A stretch of 64,000 bases of DNA from NCBI RefSeq assembly GCF_003024195.1, contig NZ_KZ679054.1:186001-250000 (forward strand), written 5' to 3'. Shown here in pieces: positions 50,970-63,857 of the stretch. This DNA comes from Streptomyces dioscori (GTDB lineage Bacteria; Actinomycetota; Actinomycetes; Streptomycetales; Streptomycetaceae). Under the pieces are notes generated by a model, which worked only from the letters and a program-made list of their open reading frames with translations, was not told the origin of the DNA and searched no databases. How positions within the stretch are numbered: the first letter of the stretch is position 1; each line of letters starts with the position of its first letter. The position numbers and the translations under genes are program-made.

Positions 50970-51890
50970 ATGATGAGCTCGATCGTGCGCCGGGTGACCG
51001 TCTCGATAGCGGTGGCCGCCGCCCTGACCGGAACCGCGGCCTGTAGCGGCTCGGACTCCGACGGGGATCCCGGAGGGGACGGCAAAGGTTCGGCAGGGGA
51101 CACCAAGGGCACCGGCGGGGCCGGCACCCTTACGGACGCGATCGTCGCCCTTCGTTCCGTGGAGAAGAGCACCGACGGTGCGGACTCCGCCAAGGTCGAG
51201 TCCACCACGACCATGGGCACGATGATGTCGATGAAGGCGGACGGCGCTCTCGGCTGGGCCGACGGACTCACCGGCAACCTGACGATCACGTACACCGGCG
51301 GCACGATGGCCGACCAGATGCGCCAGCTGGGCACCACCTCCATGGAGGCCCGCTATCTGCCGGACGCCTACTACGCGAAGATGGGCGACAAGTTCGCCGA
51401 GCAGTCCGGCGGCAAGCACTGGATCAAGTACGACTACGACGACCTGGCGAAGCTCGCCGGCGGCTCGGGCGCGTACATGAAGGACCAGATGCAGAACACC
51501 ACGCCGAACCAGTCGGTGAAGCTGCTGCTGGCCTCCGGGGACGTCGAGAAGGTCGGCGAGGAGAAGGTGCGCGGCGAGGACACCACCCACTACTCGGGCA
51601 CGGTCGACGTCGCGGATCTCGCGGGCCGGAACTCTTCGCTGTCCGCGAGTCAACTGGCGGATCTGAAGAGCCAGTTGGAGCAGGCGGGCGTCACCACCGA
51701 GACCATCGACATCTGGGTGAACGACCAGGACCTGCTGGTCAAGAAGGCCGAGAAGGGCGAGCTGGCGACCGGCTCGATGTCCTCGACGGCGTACTACAGC
51801 GACTACGGCGTCGAGGTCGCCGCCGAGGAGCCCGCGGCGGGCGACACCGCGGACTTCAAGGACCTCGTGCGGAGCCAGCCGACGGGTTGA
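50970..51890 (+). CDS. Predicted lipoprotein, LppX/LprG-like, copy 1
   Basis: A 306-residue exported lipoprotein with lipobox GTAAC, lipidated Cys at 25, then an acidic Gly/Asp/Ser linker. The mature domain resembles the LppX-type half-barrel: GDVEKVGEEKVRGEDTTHYS and WVNDQDLLVKKAEK mark the typical strands. It has a close paralogue 256 bases downstream. The position between rplA and rplJ is shared with other Streptomyces, I believe. Function unknown; lipid binding is only a possibility. Confidence 0.88.
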   Translation: MMSSIVRRVTVSIAVAAALTGTAACSGSDSDGDPGGDGKGSAGDTKGTGGAGTLTDAIVALRSVEKSTDGADSAKVESTTTMGTMMSMKADGALGWADGLTGNLTITYTGGTMADQMRQLGTTSMEARYLPDAYYAKMGDKFAEQSGGKHWIKYDYDDLAKLAGGSGAYMKDQMQNTTPNQSVKLLLASGDVEKVGEEKVRGEDTTHYSGTVDVADLAGRNSSLSASQLADLKSQLEQAGVTTETIDIWVNDQDLLVKKAEKGELATGSMSSTAYYSDYGVEVAAEEPAAGDTADFKDLVRSQPTG

Positions 51891-51985
51891 CGCCGCCCGG
51901 TCTCGGTCGACGGCTGAAGTCGCCCGGCCTCTGCCGACGGGCTGAAGCCGCCCCGCCTCAGCCGACGGGCTGAAGCCGAGCGGCC
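51878..51985. repeat. 28-bp tandem repeat, four units, overlapping a stop codon
   Basis: Units begin GCCGACGGGTTGA (51878), GTCGACGGCTGA (51906), GCCGACGGGCTGA (51933) and GCCGACGGGCTGA (51961), 27-28 bases each, the last truncated. The first unit encodes the lipoprotein C-terminus and its TGA; later units repeat that TGA in the same relative position. Confidence 0.85.
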
Positions 51986-52145
51986 CCCACCAGCCGGTTC
52001 GGCCCCGGGTTCTGCTCCCTCCCGGCAGTCACAGGAGTCACAGGCGTCACACAGGTCACGGCAGAACTCGCAGGACTGCTCGAACCCCGCTGGGATACGC
52101 TCGCGGCTTGTCTGTGAGTCGCTCATCTGTTCCTTGGGGGGAACC

Positions 52146-53003
52146 ATGAAGCTTTCTGTGCGCACGCCTGTACGCCGTGGGGCGACGGGCGCGGTCGTCG
52201 CCGCGCTCGTCTTCGGCGGGGGTGCCGTCGGCTGTTCCAAGGGGGACGAGGAGTCCCCCGAGATGACGCCCGCCGCGGCCGTCGCCAAGGCGGCGAAGAA
52301 GACCGAGGACATCACCTCCCTCAGCTACCGGATGACCGGCAGGACCCCGGAGGAGGGGCGCGTCAAGGCCGAGGCCCAGATGCGCATGGAGCCCGACCTC
52401 GCCATGAGCATGAAGATGACCGCCCTCGACCAGGGGAAGGACGGCAACGCCGAGATCCGCCTGGTCGACAAGGCGATGTACATCGGCGGGGGCGCCGCGG
52501 CGGCCAAGGAGATGGACGGCAAGAGCTGGATCAAGTTCGACATGTCCACGCTGGGTGACGACGCGCTGGGCGGCGGCGGGGCGCCGGGTGCGGGGACGGC
52601 CGACAAGAACCCGGCGCAGGAGTCCACCTTCCTCACCGGCTCCAAGGACGTGAAGAAGGTCGGCACCGAGAAGGTCGAGGGCGTCGAGACCACCCACTAC
52701 AAGGGCACGGTCACCCTCGACCAGTTCCGCAAGTCCCTCAAGAGCGAGAGCAAGGCCACCCGCGAGAAGCGGGAGAAGAGCCTTGAGCAGTACGAGAAGC
52801 TGGGCGTGGACGCGCTCACGATGGACATGTGGGTCGACGGCGAGGACCACACCAAGCAGTTCCGCATGCAGGGCGACGCCGACAAGGGCAAGCTCGACAT
52901 GACCATCACCTTCCTCGACTACAACAAGCCCGTGACCGTCGAGGCCCCGCCGGCCAAGGACGTCATGGACCTGGCCGAGATGATGGGCGACCTGGAGGGC
53001 TGA
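52146..53003 (+). CDS. Predicted lipoprotein, LppX/LprG-like, copy 2
   Basis: A 285-residue paralogue of the preceding lipoprotein. Lipobox GAVGC with Cys at 30. The strand KDVKKVGTEKVEGVETTHYK corresponds to the same segment in copy 1, and MWVDGEDHTKQFRMQ to the later one. A charged region (SLKSESKATREKREKSLEQ) may be a helix or coiled coil. TTGGGGGGAACC precedes the ATG. It probably sits on the outer face of the cell membrane. The rplJ promoter follows just after the stop. Confidence 0.88.
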   Translation: MKLSVRTPVRRGATGAVVAALVFGGGAVGCSKGDEESPEMTPAAAVAKAAKKTEDITSLSYRMTGRTPEEGRVKAEAQMRMEPDLAMSMKMTALDQGKDGNAEIRLVDKAMYIGGGAAAAKEMDGKSWIKFDMSTLGDDALGGGGAPGAGTADKNPAQESTFLTGSKDVKKVGTEKVEGVETTHYKGTVTLDQFRKSLKSESKATREKREKSLEQYEKLGVDALTMDMWVDGEDHTKQFRMQGDADKGKLDMTITFLDYNKPVTVEAPPAKDVMDLAEMMGDLEG

Positions 53004-53022
53004 CCGGCCCCGGGGGCACGAT

Positions 53023-53052
53023 TTGCTTGACAGTGCCCCGTTCACGTAATCT
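53023..53052 (+). promoter_or_regulatory. Candidate rplJL promoter
   Basis: TTGCTT (53023-53028), 18-base spacer, TAATCT (53047-53052). TTGACA at 53027 is a better -35 but only 14 bases from this -10. Confidence 0.5.
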
Positions 53053-53059
53053 TCCACAG

Positions 53060-53290
53060 AAGCCAAAGACCGCTGGTCGTTGCCGTGCTCTCAACAGAGG
53101 ATGCGGTGACCGAAGGATCCGCTGAATTGCGGACGACCCGCGCAGGTGACTGTGGATGAGCTCCCGGACAGTCCCGTACTTCGTACGGATTCCGTCTGGT
53201 AGAGCCACGCCCCGTGCGCCTGCGCCGGGGCGTTTCGTTTTCCCAGTCTCCTTCTGAGCGGTCCTCATCACCCGGAAGGAGGCCACGCTT
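53060..53290 (+). ncRNA. Ribosomal protein L10 leader (rplJ 5' UTR)
   Basis: A long leader before rplJ with several predicted stems, the last being ACGCCCCG (53207-53214) with CGGGGCGT (53226-53233), followed by TTTCGTTTT: a terminator-like attenuator. L10(L12) complexes repress their own operon by binding such leaders in many bacteria. The exact ligand-binding kink-turn was not resolved by eye. Confidence 0.7.
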
Positions 53291-53821
53291 ATGGCAAGGC
53301 CCGACAAGGCTGCCGCGGTAGCCGAGCTCGCGGACCAGTTCCGTAGCTCGAACGCCGCTGTGCTGACCGAGTACCGGGGTCTCACCGTGGCGCAGCTCAA
53401 GACGCTGCGTCGTTCGCTCGGTGAAGACGCCCAGTACGCCGTGGTGAAGAACACGCTGACCAAGATCGCGGCCAACGAGGCCGGGATCTCCACGCTCGAC
53501 GACCTGTTCAACGGTCCGACAGCGGTTGCCTTCATCTCCGGTGACCCGGTGACGTCGGCGAAGGGTCTTCGTGACTTCGCCAAGGACAACCCCAACCTCG
53601 TCATCAAGGGCGGTGTCCTTGACGGCAAGGCGCTGTCCGCCGACGAGATCAAGAAGCTTGCGGACCTTGAGTCCCGCGAGGTTCTGCTCTCCAAGCTGGC
53701 GGGTGCCATGAAGGGCAAGCAGTCCCAGGCTGCCTCCCTCTTCCAGGCGCTCCCGTCGAAGTTCGTCCGCACCGCGGAGGCGCTTCGCGTCAAGCTCGAA
53801 GAGCAGGGCGGTGCCGAGTAA
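53291..53821 (+). CDS. rplJ: 50S ribosomal protein L10
   Basis: The stalk base protein, 176 residues; its N-terminal domain binds 23S rRNA and its C-terminal helix carries L7/L12 dimers. Conserved sequence: FRSSNAAVLTEYRGLTVAQL, YAVVKNTLTKIAANEA and FNGPTAVAFISGDPV. GGAAGGAGGCCACGCTT precedes the ATG. It forms an operon with rplL. Confidence 0.98.
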   Translation: MARPDKAAAVAELADQFRSSNAAVLTEYRGLTVAQLKTLRRSLGEDAQYAVVKNTLTKIAANEAGISTLDDLFNGPTAVAFISGDPVTSAKGLRDFAKDNPNLVIKGGVLDGKALSADEIKKLADLESREVLLSKLAGAMKGKQSQAASLFQALPSKFVRTAEALRVKLEEQGGAE

Positions 53822-53931
53822 CTCGGCTCGCGCAATGACCGCCGCCTGAGGCGACGGTCGCAGCGGGCCGAACGTACGCCCGCCTCACCAGTACATCCCG
53901 GCACCTGCCGAATTAGTGGAAGGACGCCATC

Positions 53932-54312
53932 ATGGCGAAGCTGTCCCAGGAAGAGCTGCTCGCGCAGTTCGAGAACCTCACCCTCATCGAGCTCTCCGAG
54001 TTCGTGAAGGCCTTCGAGGAGAAGTTCGACGTCACCGCCGCCGCCGCGGTCGCCGCCGGCCCCGCCGCCGCTGCCGCCCCGGCCGAGGCCGAGGCCGAGC
54101 AGGACGAGTTCGACGTCATCCTCACGGGTGCCGGCGAGAAGAAGATCCAGGTCATCAAGGTCGTGCGTGAGCTGACCTCGCTGGGTCTGAAGGAGGCCAA
54201 GGACCTCGTCGACGGCGCTCCGAAGCCCGTCCTGGAGAAGGTCGACAAGGCTGCCGCCGAGAAGGCTGCCGAGTCCCTCAAGGGCGCCGGCGCCTCCGTC
54301 GAGGTCAAGTGA
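53932..54312 (+). CDS. rplL: 50S ribosomal protein L7/L12
   Basis: The stalk protein recruiting translational GTPases, 126 residues. An N-terminal dimerisation helix (LSQEELLAQFENLTLIELSE) is joined by an Ala/Pro/Glu hinge to the globular domain (EFDVILTGAGEKKIQVIKVV, LGLKEAKDLVDGAPKPV). GTGGAAGGACGCCATC precedes the ATG. Confidence 0.98.
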   Translation: MAKLSQEELLAQFENLTLIELSEFVKAFEEKFDVTAAAAVAAGPAAAAAPAEAEAEQDEFDVILTGAGEKKIQVIKVVRELTSLGLKEAKDLVDGAPKPVLEKVDKAAAEKAAESLKGAGASVEVK

Positions 54313-54936
54313 CCCGACGAGTCCGCCAGGACTCCTGCGAGCCGCGTAGAGCCGCTTTCGTAGCGGTGTAACGCTGACGCACCGAGGAGCGATCACCCAA
54401 CTGGGTGGTCGCTCTTCGGCGTTCGAGGGGGCCGTGCGGCGACTGCCTTGCGCTGTAGGTCGCGACGAGTATGGTGATCTTCGTTCGTGCCTCCAGCCGC
54501 CCGTGACGGGCTGCACGGCAGGTTGCAAGTGACGGTGGCAGCACCCGGTTCGGGCATGGGGGGCCTTGACGAACCGCACGCAGCGCGCAATTCTCAGGAC
54601 GCGTCGTCACAACGATCCGGATCCGAGGCATGGATCGGCGGCGAAGAGGGCAGTATCGATGTGCATCGAGGGCGTGGCTTGCAGCAGGGGTTGAGAACAA
54701 CGAGGGTCTTCAAAAACCCGCACTGGACATCAGTGGGCCTAGTGGCTACACTGACCCTTTGCGCTGCCTGTTAGCTGCCTCCTGCCCGTCACCAGGGGCA
54801 TACCCTCGCTTGAGCATCGTGGATGGAACCGACTCTGACCTGGTCGTATTCGACCGGTTCGGGAGACGTCTCTCCCGGTGCCCCGCTTGGGACCGGTACG
54901 CGCGTAGTGAGTCCGAGCCCTCGGAAGGACCCCCTC
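54313..54936 (+). promoter_or_regulatory. rplL-rpoB spacer with hairpin and rpoB promoter
   Basis: This 624-base spacer has no gene. A 12-bp hairpin, GAGCGATCACCC (54387-54398) with GGGTGGTCGCTC (54403-54414), is an attenuator or terminator candidate. A clear promoter lies at TGGACA (54724-54729), 17-base spacer, TACACT (54747-54752), giving rpoB a leader of about 180 bases. Confidence 0.8.
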
Positions 54937-57900
54937 TTGGCCGCCTCGCGCACTGCCTCGACCGCGAATACGAACAACGGCGCCAGCACCGCCCCGCTGC
55001 GCATCTCCTTTGCAAAGATCAAGGAGCCCCTTGAGGTTCCGAACCTTCTTGCGCTGCAGACCGAAAGTTTTGACTGGCTGCTCGGCAACGACGCGTGGAA
55101 GGCTCGTGTCGAGGCGGCTCTGGACAGTGGACAGGACGTCCCCACGAAGTCCGGTCTGGAGGAGATCTTCGAGGAGATCTCCCCGATCGAGGACTTCTCA
55201 GGGTCGATGTCCCTGACGTTCCGCGACCACCGCTTCGAGCCTCCCAAGAACTCGATCGACGAGTGCAAGGAGCGCGACTTCACGTTCGCCGCGCCGCTCT
55301 TCGTCACCGCCGAGTTCACCAACAACGAGACCGGCGAGATCAAGTCCCAGACCGTCTTCATGGGTGATTTCCCGCTCATGACGAACAAGGGCACCTTCGT
55401 CATCAACGGCACCGAGCGTGTCGTGGTGTCGCAGCTGGTCCGTTCGCCGGGTGTCTACTTCGACTCCTCCATCGACAAGACGTCCGACAAGGACATCTTC
55501 TCCGCGAAGGTCATCCCGTCCCGGGGTGCCTGGCTGGAGATGGAGATCGACAAGCGCGACATGGTCGGTGTCCGCATCGACCGCAAGCGCAAGCAGTCCG
55601 TCACCGTCCTGCTCAAGGCTCTCGGTTGGACGACCGAGCAGATCCTTGAGGAGTTCGGCGAGTACGAATCCATGCGCGCCACCCTGGAGAAGGACCACAC
55701 CCAGGGCCAGGACGACGCGCTGCTCGACATCTACCGCAAGCTGCGCCCGGGCGAGCCGCCGACCCGTGAGGCCGCTCAGACGCTGCTTGAGAACCTCTAC
55801 TTCAACCCCAAGCGCTACGACCTCGCGAAGGTCGGCCGCTACAAGGTCAACAAGAAGCTGGGCGGCGAAGCGCCGCTCGACGCCGGGATCCTGACCGTCG
55901 AGGACATCATCTCGTCGATCAAGTACCTGGTGAAGCTGCACGCCGGTGAGACCGAGACCGTCGGGAACAACGGCACCTCGATCGTCGTCGAGACCGACGA
56001 CATCGACCACTTCGGCAACCGCCGTCTGCGCAACGTGGGCGAGCTCATCCAGAACCAGGTCCGTACGGGTCTGGCGCGTATGGAGCGAGTCGTCCGCGAG
56101 CGCATGACGACCCAGGACGTCGAGGCGATCACGCCGCAGACCCTGATCAACATCCGGCCGGTCGTCGCCTCCATCAAGGAGTTCTTCGGCACCAGCCAGC
56201 TGTCGCAGTTCATGGACCAGAACAACCCGCTGTCGGGTCTCACCCACAAGCGCCGTCTGTCGGCTCTTGGCCCGGGTGGTCTCTCCCGTGAGCGGGCCGG
56301 CTTCGAGGTCCGTGACGTGCACCCCTCGCACTACGGCCGCATGTGTCCGATCGAGACCCCCGAAGGCCCGAACATCGGCCTGATCGGCTCGCTCGCCTCC
56401 TACGGTCGGGTCAACGCGTTCGGCTTCGTCGAGACGCCTTACCGCCGGGTCACCGACGGTGTCGTCACCGACGAGGTCGACTACCTGACCGCCGACGAGG
56501 AGGACCGCTTCGTCATCGCGCAGGCCAACGCCGTGCTCAACGACGACATGCGGTTCAACGAGGCCCGTGTCCTGGTCCGCCGCCGTGGCGGAGAGGTCGA
56601 CTACGTCCCCGGTGACGACGTCGACTACATGGACGTCTCGCCGCGCCAGATGGTGTCGGTCGCGACCGCCATGATCCCGTTCCTGGAGCACGACGACGCC
56701 AACCGTGCCCTCATGGGCGCGAACATGATGCGCCAGGCCGTGCCGCTGATCACCGCCGAGGCCCCCCTCGTCGGTACGGGCATGGAGTACCGCTGCGCTG
56801 TCGACGCCGGTGACGTCATCAAGGCCGAGAAGCCGGGTGTGGTCCAGGAGGTCTCCGCGGACTACGTCACGGTGGCCAACGACGACGGCACCTACACCAC
56901 CTACCGGGTGGCCAAGTTCTCCCGCTCCAACCAGGGGACCTCGGTCAACCAGAAGGTCGTCGTCAACGAGGGCGACCGGGTCATCGAGCACCAGGTGCTC
57001 GCCGACGGCCCGGCCACCCAGGAAGGCGAGATGGCGCTGGGCAAGAACCTGCTCGTCGCCTTCATGCCGTGGGAGGGTCACAACTACGAGGACGCGATCA
57101 TCCTGTCGCAGCGCCTCGTGCAGGACGACGTCCTCTCCTCGATCCACATCGAGGAGCACGAGGTCGACGCCCGTGACACCAAGCTCGGCCCCGAGGAGAT
57201 CACCCGGGACATCCCGAACGTCTCCGAGGAGGTCCTCGCCGACCTCGACGAGCGCGGCATCATCCGCATCGGTGCCGAGGTCGTCGCCGGTGACATCCTG
57301 GTCGGCAAGGTCACGCCCAAGGGCGAGACCGAGCTGACCCCGGAGGAGCGCCTGCTCCGCGCGATCTTCGGTGAGAAGGCGCGCGAGGTGCGCGACACCT
57401 CGCTGAAGGTGCCGCACGGCGAGATCGGCAAGGTCATCGGCGTCCGCGTCTTCGACCGTGAAGAGGGCGACGAGCTGCCGCCGGGCGTGAACCAGCTGGT
57501 TCGGGTCTACGTGGCGCAGAAGCGCAAGATCACGGACGGCGACAAGCTCGCCGGCCGGCACGGCAACAAGGGTGTCATCTCCAAGATCCTTCCGATCGAG
57601 GACATGCCCTTCCTTGAGGACGGCACGCCGGTCGACATCATCCTCAACCCGCTGGGTGTCCCGTCCCGAATGAACCCGGGACAGGTCCTGGAGATCCACC
57701 TCGGCTGGCTCGCCAGCCGTGGCTGGGACGTCTCCGGGCTCGGCGAGGAGTGGGCGCAGCGCCTCCAGGCCATCGAGGCCGACAAGGTGGAGCCCGGTAC
57801 CAACGTCGCCACCCCCGTCTTCGACGGTGCGCGTGAGGACGAGCTGGCCGGTCTGCTGCAGCACACGATCCCGAACCGCGACGGATCACGCATGGTGCTC

Positions 57901-58422
57901 CCGACCGGTAAGGCACCGCTGTTCGACGGCCGCTCCGGCGAGCCGTTCCCGGAGCCGGTCTCGGTCGGCTACATGTACATCCTCAAGCTCCACCACCTGG
58001 TCGACGACAAGCTGCACGCCCGTTCGACCGGTCCGTACTCGATGATCACCCAGCAGCCGCTGGGTGGTAAGGCCCAGTTCGGTGGCCAGCGATTCGGTGA
58101 GATGGAGGTGTGGGCGCTTGAGGCTTATGGCGCCGCTTACGCCCTCCAGGAACTGCTGACCATCAAGTCCGACGACGTGACCGGCCGCGTGAAGGTCTAC
58201 GAGGCCATCGTCAAGGGCGAGAACATTCCTGAGCCCGGCATTCCCGAGTCCTTCAAGGTGCTCATCAAGGAAATGCAGTCGCTCTGCCTCAACGTGGAGG
58301 TGCTGTCCTCGGACGGCATGTCCATCGAGATGCGCGACACGGACGAGGACGTCTTCCGCGCCGCGGAGGAGCTCGGTATCGACCTGTCCCGGCGCGAGCC
58401 GAGCAGCGTCGAAGAGGTCTGA
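54937..58422 (+). CDS. rpoB: DNA-directed RNA polymerase subunit beta
   Basis: The catalytic-core beta subunit, 1161 residues from the TTG at 54937. That start is chosen because GGAAGGA lies seven bases upstream and the reading gives MAASRTASTANTNN, matching the length of the S. coelicolor protein. The rifampicin region, near 415-450 (FFGTSQLSQFMDQNNPLSG, LTHKRRLSALGPGGL), reads as wild type. DGDKLAGRHGNKGVISKI and the GGKAQFGGQRFGEMEVWALEA block near the C-terminus form active-centre and clamp contacts. rpoC follows after 101 bases. Confidence 0.99.
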   Translation: MAASRTASTANTNNGASTAPLRISFAKIKEPLEVPNLLALQTESFDWLLGNDAWKARVEAALDSGQDVPTKSGLEEIFEEISPIEDFSGSMSLTFRDHRFEPPKNSIDECKERDFTFAAPLFVTAEFTNNETGEIKSQTVFMGDFPLMTNKGTFVINGTERVVVSQLVRSPGVYFDSSIDKTSDKDIFSAKVIPSRGAWLEMEIDKRDMVGVRIDRKRKQSVTVLLKALGWTTEQILEEFGEYESMRATLEKDHTQGQDDALLDIYRKLRPGEPPTREAAQTLLENLYFNPKRYDLAKVGRYKVNKKLGGEAPLDAGILTVEDIISSIKYLVKLHAGETETVGNNGTSIVVETDDIDHFGNRRLRNVGELIQNQVRTGLARMERVVRERMTTQDVEAITPQTLINIRPVVASIKEFFGTSQLSQFMDQNNPLSGLTHKRRLSALGPGGLSRERAGFEVRDVHPSHYGRMCPIETPEGPNIGLIGSLASYGRVNAFGFVETPYRRVTDGVVTDEVDYLTADEEDRFVIAQANAVLNDDMRFNEARVLVRRRGGEVDYVPGDDVDYMDVSPRQMVSVATAMIPFLEHDDANRALMGANMMRQAVPLITAEAPLVGTGMEYRCAVDAGDVIKAEKPGVVQEVSADYVTVANDDGTYTTYRVAKFSRSNQGTSVNQKVVVNEGDRVIEHQVLADGPATQEGEMALGKNLLVAFMPWEGHNYEDAIILSQRLVQDDVLSSIHIEEHEVDARDTKLGPEEITRDIPNVSEEVLADLDERGIIRIGAEVVAGDILVGKVTPKGETELTPEERLLRAIFGEKAREVRDTSLKVPHGEIGKVIGVRVFDREEGDELPPGVNQLVRVYVAQKRKITDGDKLAGRHGNKGVISKILPIEDMPFLEDGTPVDIILNPLGVPSRMNPGQVLEIHLGWLASRGWDVSGLGEEWAQRLQAIEADKVEPGTNVATPVFDGAREDELAGLLQHTIPNRDGSRMVLPTGKAPLFDGRSGEPFPEPVSVGYMYILKLHHLVDDKLHARSTGPYSMITQQPLGGKAQFGGQRFGEMEVWALEAYGAAYALQELLTIKSDDVTGRVKVYEAIVKGENIPEPGIPESFKVLIKEMQSLCLNVEVLSSDGMSIEMRDTDEDVFRAAEELGIDLSRREPSSVEEV

Positions 58423-58523
58423 CGGGTCTGGCCGGGGCTCGCTGAACACGAGCCCCGGCTAACCAACCCCGGACCCCAGTCAGACCAGTGAAGAATCGAC
58501 CCCGAAAGAGGGATTGACGACAA

Positions 58524-62423
<3,900 letters not shown>

Positions 62424-62457
62424 GCGGGTCGCCTGAACAAGGCGCCTGATCGAGTCA

Positions 62458-62489
62458 GAGGGCGGTCACCTTTCGAGGCGGCCGCCCTC
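62458..62489 (+). terminator. Terminator of rpoBC
   Basis: GAGGGCGG (62458-62465) pairs with CCGCCCTC (62482-62489), 16-base loop. It lies 35 bases past the stop. Confidence 0.7.
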
Positions 62490-62637
62490 CGGCGTTCCCC
62501 GGCGTTCTCGGGCCGGCCGGCCCCTCTGCGCGCCGTCGGGAATTCCTGACATGAGTGGTGCGGGAACCTGTGCCCGTATTGCCGCGTTGGAGCATGATGG
62601 AGATCCGTGGAGACCAGTCGTCGGGGGAGGTGCTCCC

Positions 62638-63192
62638 GTGTCGTATCCGTCGCCGTGGCAGCCGGGGCAGGGGCAGGGGTGGAATCAGCCGCGTCCCTGG
62701 CAGGAGCAGCAGGCTGCCGGGCACGCGATGCTCGCGTCCACCGCCGACCGGGAGCGGGCCGTGGACGTGCTCAGAGCCGGGTTCGGCGAGGGGCGGATGC
62801 AGCAGCCCGAGTTCGAGAAGCGGGTGGCGCGGGCCTACGCGGCCCGTACGGTGGGTGAGCTGGCCCTGCTGGTGTCCGACCTCCCGCAGGGGCCCGTACC
62901 GCTTCCGGCGGTCTCTGGGCCCGTGCCACGGACGTTCCTGCCCGTCTCCGTGCCGCCGAAGACGAACGAGAAGGCCGTGGGGTCGGCGATCTGCGGGGTG
63001 CTCTGTCTGGTGACCGTCGGGCTGACCGGGATTCCGGCGGTGATCCTGGGCCACAGCGCCCGCTCCGAGATGCGGCGCACGGGCGAGGGTGGCGAAGGTC
63101 TCGCGCTCACGGGACTGGTCTTCGGCTGGCTGTCCACCGCGGGCTGGGCACTGCTGGTGACCTTGCTGTTCGTCGCCGTGGTGACGTCCTGA
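62638..63192 (+). CDS. DUF1707-DUF4190 membrane protein
   Basis: A 184-residue protein. A Pro/Gln-rich leader (WQPGQGQGWNQPRPWQEQQ) precedes a DUF1707 domain (DRERAVDVLRAGFGEGRMQQ to VGELALLVSDLP). Two hydrophobic segments of DUF4190 type follow (ICGVLCLVTVGLTGIPAVILGHSA, LTGLVFGWLSTAGWALLVTL). The GTG at 62638 follows GGGGGAGG. DUF1707 is a small domain common in actinobacterial membrane proteins; its function is unknown. A stand-alone gene between rpoC and rpsL. Confidence 0.88.
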   Translation: MSYPSPWQPGQGQGWNQPRPWQEQQAAGHAMLASTADRERAVDVLRAGFGEGRMQQPEFEKRVARAYAARTVGELALLVSDLPQGPVPLPAVSGPVPRTFLPVSVPPKTNEKAVGSAICGVLCLVTVGLTGIPAVILGHSARSEMRRTGEGGEGLALTGLVFGWLSTAGWALLVTLLFVAVVTS

Positions 63193-63259
63193 CGAAGATC
63201 GTCCGAGGGGCTGCGGTTTGGCATGGTCCGCTCAGGGATGCCAGTGCGGTCCATTTGTT

Positions 63260-63288
63260 TTGACCGCAGCCTATGAGGTAGGTACGCT
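63260..63288 (+). promoter_or_regulatory. rpsL promoter
   Basis: TTGACC (63260-63265), 17-base spacer, TACGCT (63283-63288). Near consensus; it leaves a leader of about 190 bases before rpsL in which I see no gene. Confidence 0.8.
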
Positions 63289-63483
63289 CAGACCTTGTGC
63301 CTGGGGTGTGCCCTGGCTTCCGTGCGTGCCTTCAACCGCACTAGGGGAGCCATCACCGGCCACCGCAATCTGCGCCCCTCCCGCCTCGCGGCGGGAATCT
63401 GCAGTGTTCGACACACCCGACCGCGTGGGTCGGCGGTGTTCCAGGTTAGCTTCACCATTCGGCACACAGAAACCGGAGAAGTA

Positions 63484-63855
63484 GTGCCTACGATCCAGCA
63501 GCTGGTCCGGAAGGGCCGGCAGGACAAGGTCGAGAAGAACAAGACGCCCGCACTTGAGGGTTCGCCCCAGCGTCGTGGCGTCTGCACGCGTGTGTTCACG
63601 ACCACCCCGAAGAAGCCGAACTCGGCCCTGCGTAAGGTCGCGCGTGTGCGTCTGACCAGCGGGATCGAGGTCACTGCTTACATTCCGGGTGAGGGACACA
63701 ACCTGCAGGAGCACTCGATCGTGCTCGTGCGCGGCGGCCGTGTGAAGGACCTGCCCGGTGTTCGTTACAAGATCATCCGCGGATCTCTCGACACCCAGGG
63801 TGTCAAGAACCGCAAGCAGGCCCGCAGCCGCTACGGCGCCAAGAAGGAGAAGTAG
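63484..63855 (+). CDS. rpsL: 30S ribosomal protein S12
   Basis: The decoding-centre protein, 123 residues. The streptomycin-related loops TTTPKKPNSALRKVARV (with the Lys equivalent to E. coli K42) and PGEGHNLQEHS are unaltered, so no common streptomycin-resistance substitution is present. The GTG start follows ACCGGAGAAGTA. First gene of the str operon; rpsG begins 2 bases after the stop. Confidence 0.99.
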   Translation: MPTIQQLVRKGRQDKVEKNKTPALEGSPQRRGVCTRVFTTTPKKPNSALRKVARVRLTSGIEVTAYIPGEGHNLQEHSIVLVRGGRVKDLPGVRYKIIRGSLDTQGVKNRKQARSRYGAKKEK

Positions 63856-63857
63856 AA

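Noticed and set aside
51878..51985. Possible CRISPR array
   Set aside because: The repeats are directly tandem with no unique spacers, imperfect, and begin inside a coding sequence; no cas genes are present.
56177..56290. Rifampicin-resistance change in rpoB, or streptomycin-resistance change in rpsL
   Set aside because: The drug-contact segments of both proteins read as the usual sensitive-type sequence as far as I can recall it.
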